Position numbers and translations under genes: made by a program
Source of the DNA: Amycolatopsis camponoti
GTDB taxonomy: Bacteria > Actinomycetota > Actinomycetes > Mycobacteriales > Pseudonocardiaceae
Reading direction: 5' to 3'
DNA length: 64,000 bases
NCBI RefSeq assembly: GCF_902497555.1
Contig: NZ_CABVGP010000002.1
Location: forward strand, 1,810,501 to 1,874,500
Part shown: one piece after another, positions 56,832-64,000 of the stretch
How the letters are laid out: each line of letters opens with the position of its first letter
Position numbering within the stretch: the first letter of the stretch is position 1
Notes under the pieces: model-generated
The model's database searches: none
The model's input: the letters and a program-made list of their open reading frames with translations, nothing else
What the model was told of the DNA's origin: nothing

Positions 56832-57770
56832 TCAGCCGGCCGCGCGCGTCACCACGGCGTTGCCGGAGCCCGTCCTCGCCCTCACCTTCAGCTTCACTCC
56901 ACCCGACGGCGCGCTGTCCGCGATGTCCAGCTCGCTGGACACCTTCCCGCCGCTCGACGTCAGGTCCACCTCCGCCGCCGTGCCGCCGCGGATGCCGATG
57001 CGGACTTCGCCCGAACCCGTGATCAGGTCGAGCGTGCCCGAGGCCGCGTCCGCCACCGACAGGTCGCCGCTGCCCGTGCGGGCCATCACCTCGCCCGAGA
57101 CCGCGCCCAGCCAGACGTCGCCCGTGCCCGTCGCCAGCGTGGCCGAGCCCGCGATCGACGACGCCTCCACGTGGCCGCTGCCGCTGCGCAGCTGCAACCC
57201 GCCGAGCGTCGGGCCGAGCTTGATGCCGCCGCTGCCCGTGCGGATCGTCGCCGAGCCGTCGGCGCGGTCGAGCTTGACCTCGCCGGAGCCGGTCAGCAGG
57301 TCGACGCGCCCGGCCGAGCCGGTCACCGTGACGTCCGCCGCGCCCGCCCGCACCTCGACGTGCGAACCCGCCGGGGCGCGCACGGTCACCGACAGCGCGA
57401 CGTTGCGCAGCTGCCACGCCTTCGGCGCCTGGACGACCAGGCGGTTGCCCAGCTTCTCGATCCGGCTCTGCCGCACGGCCTCGGCCGGGTCCGCCCCCGA
57501 CGGGTCCACGCCCAGCTGGTCGCCGAAGCGCTCGCCGACCCAGGACAGCAGGCTGTTGACCCCCGCCACCCACGGCTGCTGCTCGCCCCGGTCGTGCCGC
57601 AGCTCGACGCGGGCACCGGAGTCGCCTTCCAGCACGACCTCGACGCGCCCGATCGTCACGCCGAGGTCCAGCTCCAGCGGGACGTCGGTCTCGAACTCGT
57701 CGATCCGGACCAGCTCGCCGCCGGACTCCTCGGGAGTTTCCTCGGCCGATGTCGTCTCTTCGTCACTCAT
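56832..57770 (-). CDS. DUF4097 beta-solenoid protein
   Basis: 312 residues. An acidic N-terminus (SDEETTSAEETPEESGGE) leads to a beta-sandwich-like region. The C-terminal half is a repetitive beta-helix of DUF4097 type, with TGSG turns about every 20 residues (LLTGSGEVKL, IRTGSGGIKL, LRSGSGHVEA, LATGTGDVWL, ARTGSGDLSV, LITGSGEVRI). No signal peptide is seen, so it is probably cytoplasmic. It follows a ribbon-helix-helix gene by 11 bp. Bacterial DUF4097 proteins are often linked to membrane-stress regulators, but its role is unknown. Confidence 0.88.
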   Translation of the reverse strand: MSDEETTSAEETPEESGGELVRIDEFETDVPLELDLGVTIGRVEVVLEGDSGARVELRHDRGEQQPWVAGVNSLLSWVGERFGDQLGVDPSGADPAEAVRQSRIEKLGNRLVVQAPKAWQLRNVALSVTVRAPAGSHVEVRAGAADVTVTGSAGRVDLLTGSGEVKLDRADGSATIRTGSGGIKLGPTLGGLQLRSGSGHVEASSIAGSATLATGTGDVWLGAVSGEVMARTGSGDLSVADAASGTLDLITGSGEVRIGIRGGTAAEVDLTSSGGKVSSELDIADSAPSGGVKLKVRARTGSGNAVVTRAAG

Positions 57771-57781
57771 CTTCGATCCCC

Positions 57782-58294
57782 TCAGCCTTCGACCCAGCCG
57801 TGCAGGTGCGACCCGGGCCGCTCGCCCTTGCCGTGGTGCTTGGCGCCGCCGCCGAGCGCGCCGTGCCCGAGCGCCCCCTGCACCGCCTGGGAGACGAACG
57901 TGTTCAGGGAGACGCCCTGCGCCTGCGCCGCGCGCTCGGCCTGGCCCTTGATCTGCTCGACCAGGCGCAGCGTGATGCGCGAGATGTCACCGCCGTCGAT
58001 CGGTGGTGGCGGAGTGGTGTCACGTGGTGTCGCCTGTGGCGGCGCCTCTTCGGCGGCCCCGGAAACGACCACGCGGACGTCCCGGCCGTCCAGCCGCACG
58101 TCGACCACCTGGCCGGGCAAAGCGGCCGTGACCTCGGCGGCGAGGTCGGCGAGGGCGTTCATGAGCGTCAGGCGGACGGCGGGTTCGAGCGCGGAAGACA
58201 GCAGCGCGGCCGCCCGCCGGGTGTGCTCGTCCCCGGCGGCAGCCGTGTTCGCGAGGTCCTCGCGAAGGTTGGCGATGTACGGCGTCAGGTCCAT
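57782..58294 (-). CDS. Ribbon-helix-helix DNA-binding protein with N-terminal helical domain
   Basis: 170 residues. A helical N-terminal part (about 1-80) is followed by a Pro-rich linker and a ribbon-helix-helix/HicB-like segment at about 103-143 (ISRITLRLVEQIKGQAERAAQAQGVSLNTFVSQAVQGAL). A Gly/His-rich tail (GGGAKHHGKGERPGSHLHGW) could bind metal. It is the first gene of an operon with DUF4097. A perfect nested palindrome overlaps its start codon, which is what an RHH autorepressor would use. Confidence 0.85.
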   Translation of the reverse strand: MDLTPYIANLREDLANTAAAGDEHTRRAAALLSSALEPAVRLTLMNALADLAAEVTAALPGQVVDVRLDGRDVRVVVSGAAEEAPPQATPRDTTPPPPIDGGDISRITLRLVEQIKGQAERAAQAQGVSLNTFVSQAVQGALGHGALGGGAKHHGKGERPGSHLHGWVEG

Positions 58295-58324
58295 GACACC
58301 ACTATGACGTCATCCGTGGTGTCA
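58294..58324. promoter_or_regulatory. Nested palindrome over the start of the RHH gene
   Basis: TGACACCAC (58294-58302) and GTGGTGTCA (58316-58324) are perfect inverted arms. At the centre is a second palindrome, ATGACGTCAT (58304-58313), nearly on the same axis (0.5 bp off). The left arm begins on the first base of the RHH start codon (58292-58294). Two RHH dimers on tandem half-sites are plausible. Confidence 0.7.
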
Positions 58325-58403
58325 GTCAAGGAAGCCTGTCCCCCGGGAGTGGGGGACCGCACGCGGTTAGGCTGCGTGGGGAGCTTGCGGAAGGAGTGCG
58401 GAC

Positions 58404-59156
58404 GTGGCCGAAACCGTGTCACCGAGGGTGCAGCTGATCGCGAAGACGGAGTTCTTCCCGCCCGCGGACGTCCCGTGGACGACCGACGCGGACGGCGGCG
58501 AGGCGCTCGCGGAGTTCGCCGGCCGTGCCTGCTACCAGTCCTGGACGAAGCCGAACCCCGCCACCGCGACCAACGCCGGGTACCTCGAGCACATCATGGA
58601 CGTCGGCCACCTTTCGGTGCTGGAGCACGGATCGGTGACCTTCTACCTCACCGGCATCTCGCGTTCCCTGACCCACGAGCTGATCCGGCACCGCCACTTC
58701 TCGTACTCCCAGCTCTCCCAGCGGTACGTGCCCGAGCGCGACGCCGAGATCGTCGAGCCGGACGTCATCGCGAACGACCCCGTGCTGCACGAGAAGTTCC
58801 TCGCCGCGGCCCAGGCGAGCGTCGACGCCTACACCGAGCTCCTCGCCGGTCTCGAGGAGAAGTTCGCCGACGTCCCGAGCGCGACGCTGCGCCGCAAGCA
58901 GGCCCGCCAGGCCGCGCGCGCCGTGCTGCCGAACGCGACCGAGACGCGCATCGTCGTCACCGGGAACTACCGGGCCTGGCGGCACTTCGTCGCGATGCGC
59001 GCCACCGAGCACGCCGACGTCGAAATCCGGCAGCTGGCCGTGGAATGCCTGCGGCACCTGCAGAAAGCCGCGGCGAACGTGTTCGCCGACTTCACCATCT
59101 CGACGTTGCCGGACGGCACCGAGATCGCTACGAGCCCGAAGGTGTTCGAAGGCTGA
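58404..59156 (+). CDS. thyX: Flavin-dependent thymidylate synthase ThyX
   Basis: 250 residues. The ThyX motif RHRxxSxxxxSxRY is at residues 95-108 ([14 protein letters not shown]). Other conserved parts: [32 protein letters not shown], and [23 protein letters not shown]. It makes dTMP from dUMP using FAD, NADPH and methylene-tetrahydrofolate. GTG 58404 has GGAAGGAG 8 bp upstream; a TTAGGCT -10 lies about 35 bp before. ThyX precedes dapA in related genomes. Overlaps the ACT gene by 1 bp. Confidence 0.98.
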   Translation: MAETVSPRVQLIAKTEFFPPADVPWTTDADGGEALAEFAGRACYQSWTKPNPATATNAGYLEHIMDVGHLSVLEHGSVTFYLTGISRSLTHELIRHRHFSYSQLSQRYVPERDAEIVEPDVIANDPVLHEKFLAAAQASVDAYTELLAGLEEKFADVPSATLRRKQARQAARAVLPNATETRIVVTGNYRAWRHFVAMRATEHADVEIRQLAVECLRHLQKAAANVFADFTISTLPDGTEIATSPKVFEG

Positions 59157-59554
59157 TGAAGCGCCTCGCGATCGACGTCCGTCCCGGTGAGTACGCGGTC
59201 GTCCGGCTGCCCGCCGACGCCCCGGTGCCCGCGGAGCTCCTCGCTCCCGGCGAGCCCGCGTTCGTCTCGGTGACCCGGACGCCCGAAGAGCTGTCCGTGA
59301 TCTGCCCGGCCGGGCGCGAACCGGCCGGCGGCACGGCGTCCGAGGACGGCTGGCGGCTGCTCTCGGTCCGCGGGCCGCTCGAGTTCACGCTCACCGGCAT
59401 CATCGCCGCGCTGGCCTCGGAGCTGGCCGCGGCCGGCGTCGCGCTGTTCTCGATGTCCACGTTCGACACCGACCACATCCTGGTCCGCGCCACCGACCTC
59501 GGCCACGCCGTCAAGGCGCTGCGCGAATCCGGCCACGAAGTCGACCACTCCTGA
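59156..59554 (+). CDS. ACT-domain protein
   Basis: 132 residues. N-terminal strands (LAIDVRPGEYAVVRLP, FVSVTRTPEELSVICP) and a C-terminal ACT-like domain (PLEFTLTGIIAALASELAAAGVALFSMSTFDTDHILV) match the ACT-type amino-acid sensor family related to CASTOR. The ligand is unknown. Its ATG overlaps the thyX stop (TGATG), so the two are coupled. Confidence 0.9.
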   Translation: MKRLAIDVRPGEYAVVRLPADAPVPAELLAPGEPAFVSVTRTPEELSVICPAGREPAGGTASEDGWRLLSVRGPLEFTLTGIIAALASELAAAGVALFSMSTFDTDHILVRATDLGHAVKALRESGHEVDHS

Positions 59555-59601
59555 CCCGTTTTCCGGGTACCCGGGGGCGACGGTGGGAGCCGTCACCCTT
59601 G

Positions 59602-59635
59602 AAATCGAAAGTTCGGCACGCCTAAACTTCGATTT
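59602..59635. promoter_or_regulatory. Dyad operator (MntR/DtxR-like) upstream of mntH
   Basis: Outer arms AAATCGAA (59602-59609) and TTCGATTT (59628-59635) and an inner imperfect dyad TTCGGC-AC-GCCTAA (59612-59625) share the centre 59618.5. The inner TTnGGC/GCCnAA halves resemble sites of DtxR/MntR regulators, which sense Mn or Fe. It ends 36 bp before the mntH start. The regulator gene itself is not in the window. Confidence 0.6.
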
Positions 59636-59670
59636 GGGTTCCCCGACATCCGGTTTGAGAGGCAGGCGCC

Positions 59671-60912
59671 ATGGCGGTCACCGAGGCGGCGCGACCGAAA
59701 CTCGCGTCGCGCTTGCGCGCCGGGTCGGCCCTGCTGGGCCCGGCGTTCGTCGCCGCGATCGCCTACGTCGACCCGGGCAACGTCGCGTCCAACATCAGCG
59801 CCGGCGCCCGCTACGGCTACCTGCTGGTCTGGGTGATCGTCGCGGCGAACCTGATGGCCGTGCTCGTGCAGTACCTGTCGGCGAAGCTCGGCCTGGTCAG
59901 CGGGATGTCGCTGCCGGAGGCCCTGCGCGCCCGGCTGTCCCGGCGCGCTCGGCTCGCCTACTGGCTGCAGGCCGAGGTCGTCGCCATCGCCACCGACCTC
60001 GCGGAGGTCGTCGGCGGCGCCATCGCCCTCTACCTGCTCTTCGACCTGCCGCTCGTCGCCGGCGGCCTGGTCACCGGCGCCGTCTCGCTGACGCTGCTGG
60101 CGGTCCAGGACCGCGGCGGCCAGCGGACGTTCGAGCGCGTCGTCACCGGCCTGCTGCTGGTCATCGCGGTCGGGTTCCTGGCCAGCCTGTTCGTCGAGCC
60201 GCCGTCGGCATCGGGCACGCTCGGCGGGCTGGTGCCGATGTTCGACGGCTCCGGCAGCGTCCTCATCGCCGCCGCGATGCTGGGCGCGACGGTCATGCCC
60301 CACGCCGTCTACCTGCACTCCGGCCTGGTCCGCGACCGGCACGGCCTCCCGGACGTCACCACCCGCCGCCGCCTGCTGCGCGCCACCCGCGCCGACGTCG
60401 GGCTGGCGATGCTGCTGGCCGGCGCGGTGAACCTCGGCATGCTGCTGCTCGCCGCGACCAACCTGCAGGGCCAGGAGGGCGTCGACAGCATCGAGGGCGC
60501 GCACGCCGCGGTCGCGGTGGCCCTCGGCCCGGGCATCGCACTGCTGTTCGCGATCGGCCTCCTGGCGTCGGGCCTGGCGTCGACGTCGGTGGGCGCGTAC
60601 GCGGGCGCGATGATCATGCAGGGGTTGCTGCACAAGCGGATTCCGCTGGTCGTGCGCCGTCTCGTCACGCTGATCCCGGCGATCGTCGTGCTCGCCCTCG
60701 GCGCCGATCCGAGTGCCGCGCTGGTCGTCTCGCAGGTCGTGCTGTCGTTCGGGATCCCGTTCGCGCTGGTACCGCTGATCCGGCTGACAGCGGACCGTGA
60801 TCTGATGGGCGCGGACGCCAACCGCAGGCTGACGACCATCGCGGCATCGCTGATCGCGGTGGTGATCATCGCGCTCAACCTGGTGCTGGTCTATCTCACC
60901 TTCACCGGCTGA
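59671..60912 (+). CDS. mntH: Nramp-family divalent metal (Mn2+) transporter
   Basis: 413 residues with eleven transmembrane helices. Metal-site motifs: helix 1 DPGN (AIAYVDPGNVASN) and helix 6 MPH (LGATVMPHAVYLHSGLV). The conserved transporter loop (ASTSVGAYAGAMIMQGLL) is present. It imports Mn2+ or Fe2+ with protons. ATG 59671. The upstream dyad suggests metal-dependent repression. It is a single-gene unit followed by a hypothetical gene 25 bp on. Confidence 0.96.
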   Translation: MAVTEAARPKLASRLRAGSALLGPAFVAAIAYVDPGNVASNISAGARYGYLLVWVIVAANLMAVLVQYLSAKLGLVSGMSLPEALRARLSRRARLAYWLQAEVVAIATDLAEVVGGAIALYLLFDLPLVAGGLVTGAVSLTLLAVQDRGGQRTFERVVTGLLLVIAVGFLASLFVEPPSASGTLGGLVPMFDGSGSVLIAAAMLGATVMPHAVYLHSGLVRDRHGLPDVTTRRRLLRATRADVGLAMLLAGAVNLGMLLLAATNLQGQEGVDSIEGAHAAVAVALGPGIALLFAIGLLASGLASTSVGAYAGAMIMQGLLHKRIPLVVRRLVTLIPAIVVLALGADPSAALVVSQVVLSFGIPFALVPLIRLTADRDLMGADANRRLTTIAASLIAVVIIALNLVLVYLTFTG

Positions 60913-60937
60913 GCCCCACGAACAGGAGGCCGCGGCC

Positions 60938-61384
60938 ATGGCCTGGAGCTTCGCCCTCAACGCCGAATGCGGTGGGCGGGAAACCCACGCCCGGGACCTC
61001 GCGCGCCACTTCGACGGGTTCCCGTCCCGCATCTTCTCCGATGGCGGCAGCGGCTGGTGGTGCGGGATCGCGCCCGAAGAACCCGGCGGCAAGGGCATCG
61101 CGTCCGCCGAGGACGCGACGGCCATGACCGCCGCCGGGCGGCGGCTCTACTGGCTGCTCCGCACGGCGCCGCCGGTCTACCGCTACGCGCTGGCGGGGGT
61201 CGACACCGACAAGTTCCGCACCTACGCCGAGCTGATGGCCGAGAACGACCTGACGCGCTTCCCGGGTCTCGTGGTCAGCGAGGACATCTGGGCCGCGACC
61301 GGCAAGCGGGCCGCGTTCAGCGACTTCGCCCCGGGCTACCGGTGGATCCCGTACCGCGGCGAGGCGTACACCGCACCCCGATGA
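60938..61384 (+). CDS. Hypothetical protein
   Basis: 148 residues, ATG 60938 with AGGAGG 10 bp upstream. The protein is soluble, rich in Trp, Tyr and Ala (WWCGIAPEEPGGKG, RRLYWLLRTAPPVYRYALAGVD, YRWIPYRGEAYTAPR). It has two cysteines and no known motif. The start site and codon use make it a real gene. It lies 25 bp after mntH on the same strand and may be in its transcript. Not assigned to a family. Confidence 0.75.
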   Translation: MAWSFALNAECGGRETHARDLARHFDGFPSRIFSDGGSGWWCGIAPEEPGGKGIASAEDATAMTAAGRRLYWLLRTAPPVYRYALAGVDTDKFRTYAELMAENDLTRFPGLVVSEDIWAATGKRAAFSDFAPGYRWIPYRGEAYTAPR

Positions 61385-61472
61385 ACTCCGCATAATCACG
61401 AATTCGGCGGAACCCCCAGCGGCGCCCGGCGGTCCGACTAGCATCTGCGCGACCGCCGCTAGAAGGAGCACC

Positions 61473-62957
61473 GTGACCGACGAACAGACTCGGCCGTACC
61501 CACCGCAGGCGCCCGTCACGCCTGGTCAGCGGGTTGTCGCCGGCCGTTACGCGCTCCTCGGCGAGCTCGGCCGCGGCGGCATGGGCGTCGTGTGGCGGGC
61601 GCAGGACCAGGTCATCGGCCGGCAGGTCGCCGTCAAGGAGCTGCGGCTGCCCGACGCCGAGTCCGCCGCCGTCTTCTCCGAGCGCGCGCTGCGCGAGGTG
61701 CGCACCGGCGGGCGGCTCAACGACCCCGCCGTCGTGACCGTCTACGACGTCATCACCGACGGCGGCACGACGTTCATCGTGATGGAGCTCGTCGAGGCGC
61801 CGTCGCTGGCCGACCTCGTCCGGCAGCGCGGCCCGATGCCCGCCGCGCAGGCCGCGCTGATGGGGGAGCGGGTCCTGGCCGCGCTGCAGGCCGCGCACGC
61901 CGCCGGGATCGTGCACCGGGACGTCAAGCCGGCGAACATCCTGGTCGCGCCGGACGGCCGCGTGAAGCTCACGGACTTCGGCATCGCCCACGCCATCGAC
62001 GACCCGCGCCTGACCACGAGCGGCATGATCGTCGGCTCGCCCGCGTTCATGGCGCCGGAGCGCGTCGAAGGCCGCGAAGCGCTGCCCGCGTCCGACCTGT
62101 GGTCCCTCGGCGCGACGCTGTTCTTCGCCGTCGAAGGCTCGATCCCGTTCGAGCGCGCGACCACGGCCGCGACGCTGCACGCGATCATGACCGAGATCCC
62201 GTACCTGACCCGCGGCCAGGGCCCGATCGCCGCGGCGATCCTCGGCCTGCTCGTCGCCAACCCCGACGCGCGGCTCACCGCGGCGCAGGCGCAGAACCTG
62301 CTGACGACGGCGCAGGGCATGCGGCCGACCCCGCCGGGCGGCACGGCGATGGTCAGCCCGATGACGCGGGTCGCACCGCAGCCGCCGAAGAAGGACCACC
62401 GCGCCCTGTGGATCTCGGTCGCCGCCGTGGCGGTCGTCGGTGCCCTGGTCGGCGGCTTCTTCGCGGGCAAGGCGTTCGAGGCCCCGGCTGTCGACGAGCA
62501 GAAGCTGCCGACGATGACCTTCGGCCTCGGCGGGCAGATGCGGGTCGACGCCAGTTCGAGCTACCTCTGCTACAACGCCCCGGTCCAGGACGGCGGCGTC
62601 ATCAGCGACGCGAACGACGGCGACTGCAAGGAGAGCCACACCCTCGAGATCTACGACGCCGGAGACGTCATCGGCACCGCGAGCTGGTCCGACAGCGACG
62701 CGGCCATCGCCGGCTACCCGGGCCTGGCCGCCACCACCGCGGCCGCCGAAGCCCGCTGCGCGGCCTCGTTCCGCTCGTCGATCGTCCCCGCGACCCAGCG
62801 CGACGGCCTCAAGTACCGGGCGCTCGTGCCGACCCAGGCGCAGTGGCAGAGCGTCCCGACCGAAAGCGGTGAGTACCCGACGCGCGAGTTCTACTGCGTG
62901 CTGGCCAAGGCCGACGGCGGACCGATCTCCGCGCCGATCGTGACCAAGGTCAAGTAG
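61473..62957 (+). CDS. Receptor-type Ser/Thr protein kinase
   Basis: 494 residues. Kinase domain at about 26-285: GELGRGGMGVVWRAQD (P-loop), VAVKELRL (K55), HRDVKPANIL (D150), DFG (168-170), MAPERVEG. A linker (286-310) leads to a transmembrane helix (311-330, ALWISVAAVAVVGALVGGFF) and an extracellular domain of about 160 residues with four cysteines (SSYLCYN, DGDCKES, EARCAAS, EFYCVLA), likely two disulfides. There are no PASTA repeats, so it is not PknB. GTG 61473 has GAAGGAG 5 bp upstream. Stands alone; signal unknown. Confidence 0.95.
   Translation: MTDEQTRPYPPQAPVTPGQRVVAGRYALLGELGRGGMGVVWRAQDQVIGRQVAVKELRLPDAESAAVFSERALREVRTGGRLNDPAVVTVYDVITDGGTTFIVMELVEAPSLADLVRQRGPMPAAQAALMGERVLAALQAAHAAGIVHRDVKPANILVAPDGRVKLTDFGIAHAIDDPRLTTSGMIVGSPAFMAPERVEGREALPASDLWSLGATLFFAVEGSIPFERATTAATLHAIMTEIPYLTRGQGPIAAAILGLLVANPDARLTAAQAQNLLTTAQGMRPTPPGGTAMVSPMTRVAPQPPKKDHRALWISVAAVAVVGALVGGFFAGKAFEAPAVDEQKLPTMTFGLGGQMRVDASSSYLCYNAPVQDGGVISDANDGDCKESHTLEIYDAGDVIGTASWSDSDAAIAGYPGLAATTAAAEARCAASFRSSIVPATQRDGLKYRALVPTQAQWQSVPTESGEYPTREFYCVLAKADGGPISAPIVTKVK

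Positions 62958-64000
<1,043 letters not shown>

Overview
The window is chromosomal DNA from a high-GC actinomycete, most likely of the Pseudonocardiales (Amycolatopsis-like). Reasons: GC-rich codon use with many GTG starts, a WhiB protein, ECF sigma factors, a DprE2-type reductase, XRE-DUF5753/DUF397 pairs, and an order of housekeeping genes (rimP-nusA-ylxR-infB-ylxP-rbfA ... nrnA-MATE ... truB-ribF ... rpsO-pnp-M16-dapB ... thyX ... dapA) that matches actinobacterial genomes. The genus is an inference; no rRNA is present. Both edges cut genes: the 5' one is unidentified and the 3' one is dapA.

Layout. 0-11 kb is an accessory and regulatory stretch: an ArsR-AHSA1 fusion regulator, two RibD-type reductases, a tRNA with a CAU anticodon, a divergent LysR/SBF-like transporter pair, two coupled ECF sigma factors, a WhiB protein, an ECF sigma factor with a SnoaL-like tail, dprE2 and an LCP wall-polymer ligase. 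11-17 kb is a catabolic operon under a LysR regulator: CoA-transferase, enoyl-CoA hydratase, acetoacetate decarboxylase, 3-hydroxyacyl-CoA dehydrogenase and acyl-CoA dehydrogenase. Together these could take a short-chain acid through a beta-keto acid to a ketone. 17-26 kb holds TetR/HxlR regulators with well-formed palindromic operators, an operon of secreted protein, lipoprotein, response regulator and histidine kinase, and several small enzymes.

26-64 kb is the conserved translation, RNA and lysine/DNA precursor backbone, interrupted by islands. Between rbfA and nrnA lie a lipoprotein esterase, a TetR/methyltransferase pair, an NfeD-like/SPFH pair and a TRM11-like methyltransferase. An XRE-DUF5753/DUF397 pair, membrane proteins, a YcaQ-like glycosylase and an ADP-ribosylglycohydrolase lie between dapB and thyX. 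A DUF4097/ribbon-helix-helix operon, an Nramp transporter with a dyad operator, a receptor Ser/Thr kinase and dapA close the window.

The most unusual signals are not genes. Two intergenic arrays (about 16.85-17.06 kb and 39.72-39.87 kb) are built of units with an exact 21-bp period arranged as head-to-head inverted blocks. Each unit is an 8-bp word that differs between blocks, a CGCGTG-like core, and a 7-bp tail shared between the two loci. A third spacer (56.48-56.72 kb) carries a longer tandem repeat. At least a dozen genes also show a -10 hexamer (TAnnnT in nearly all cases) 6-8 bp before the start codon, which predicts leaderless mRNAs. Several regulator genes have dyads lying on top of their start codons.
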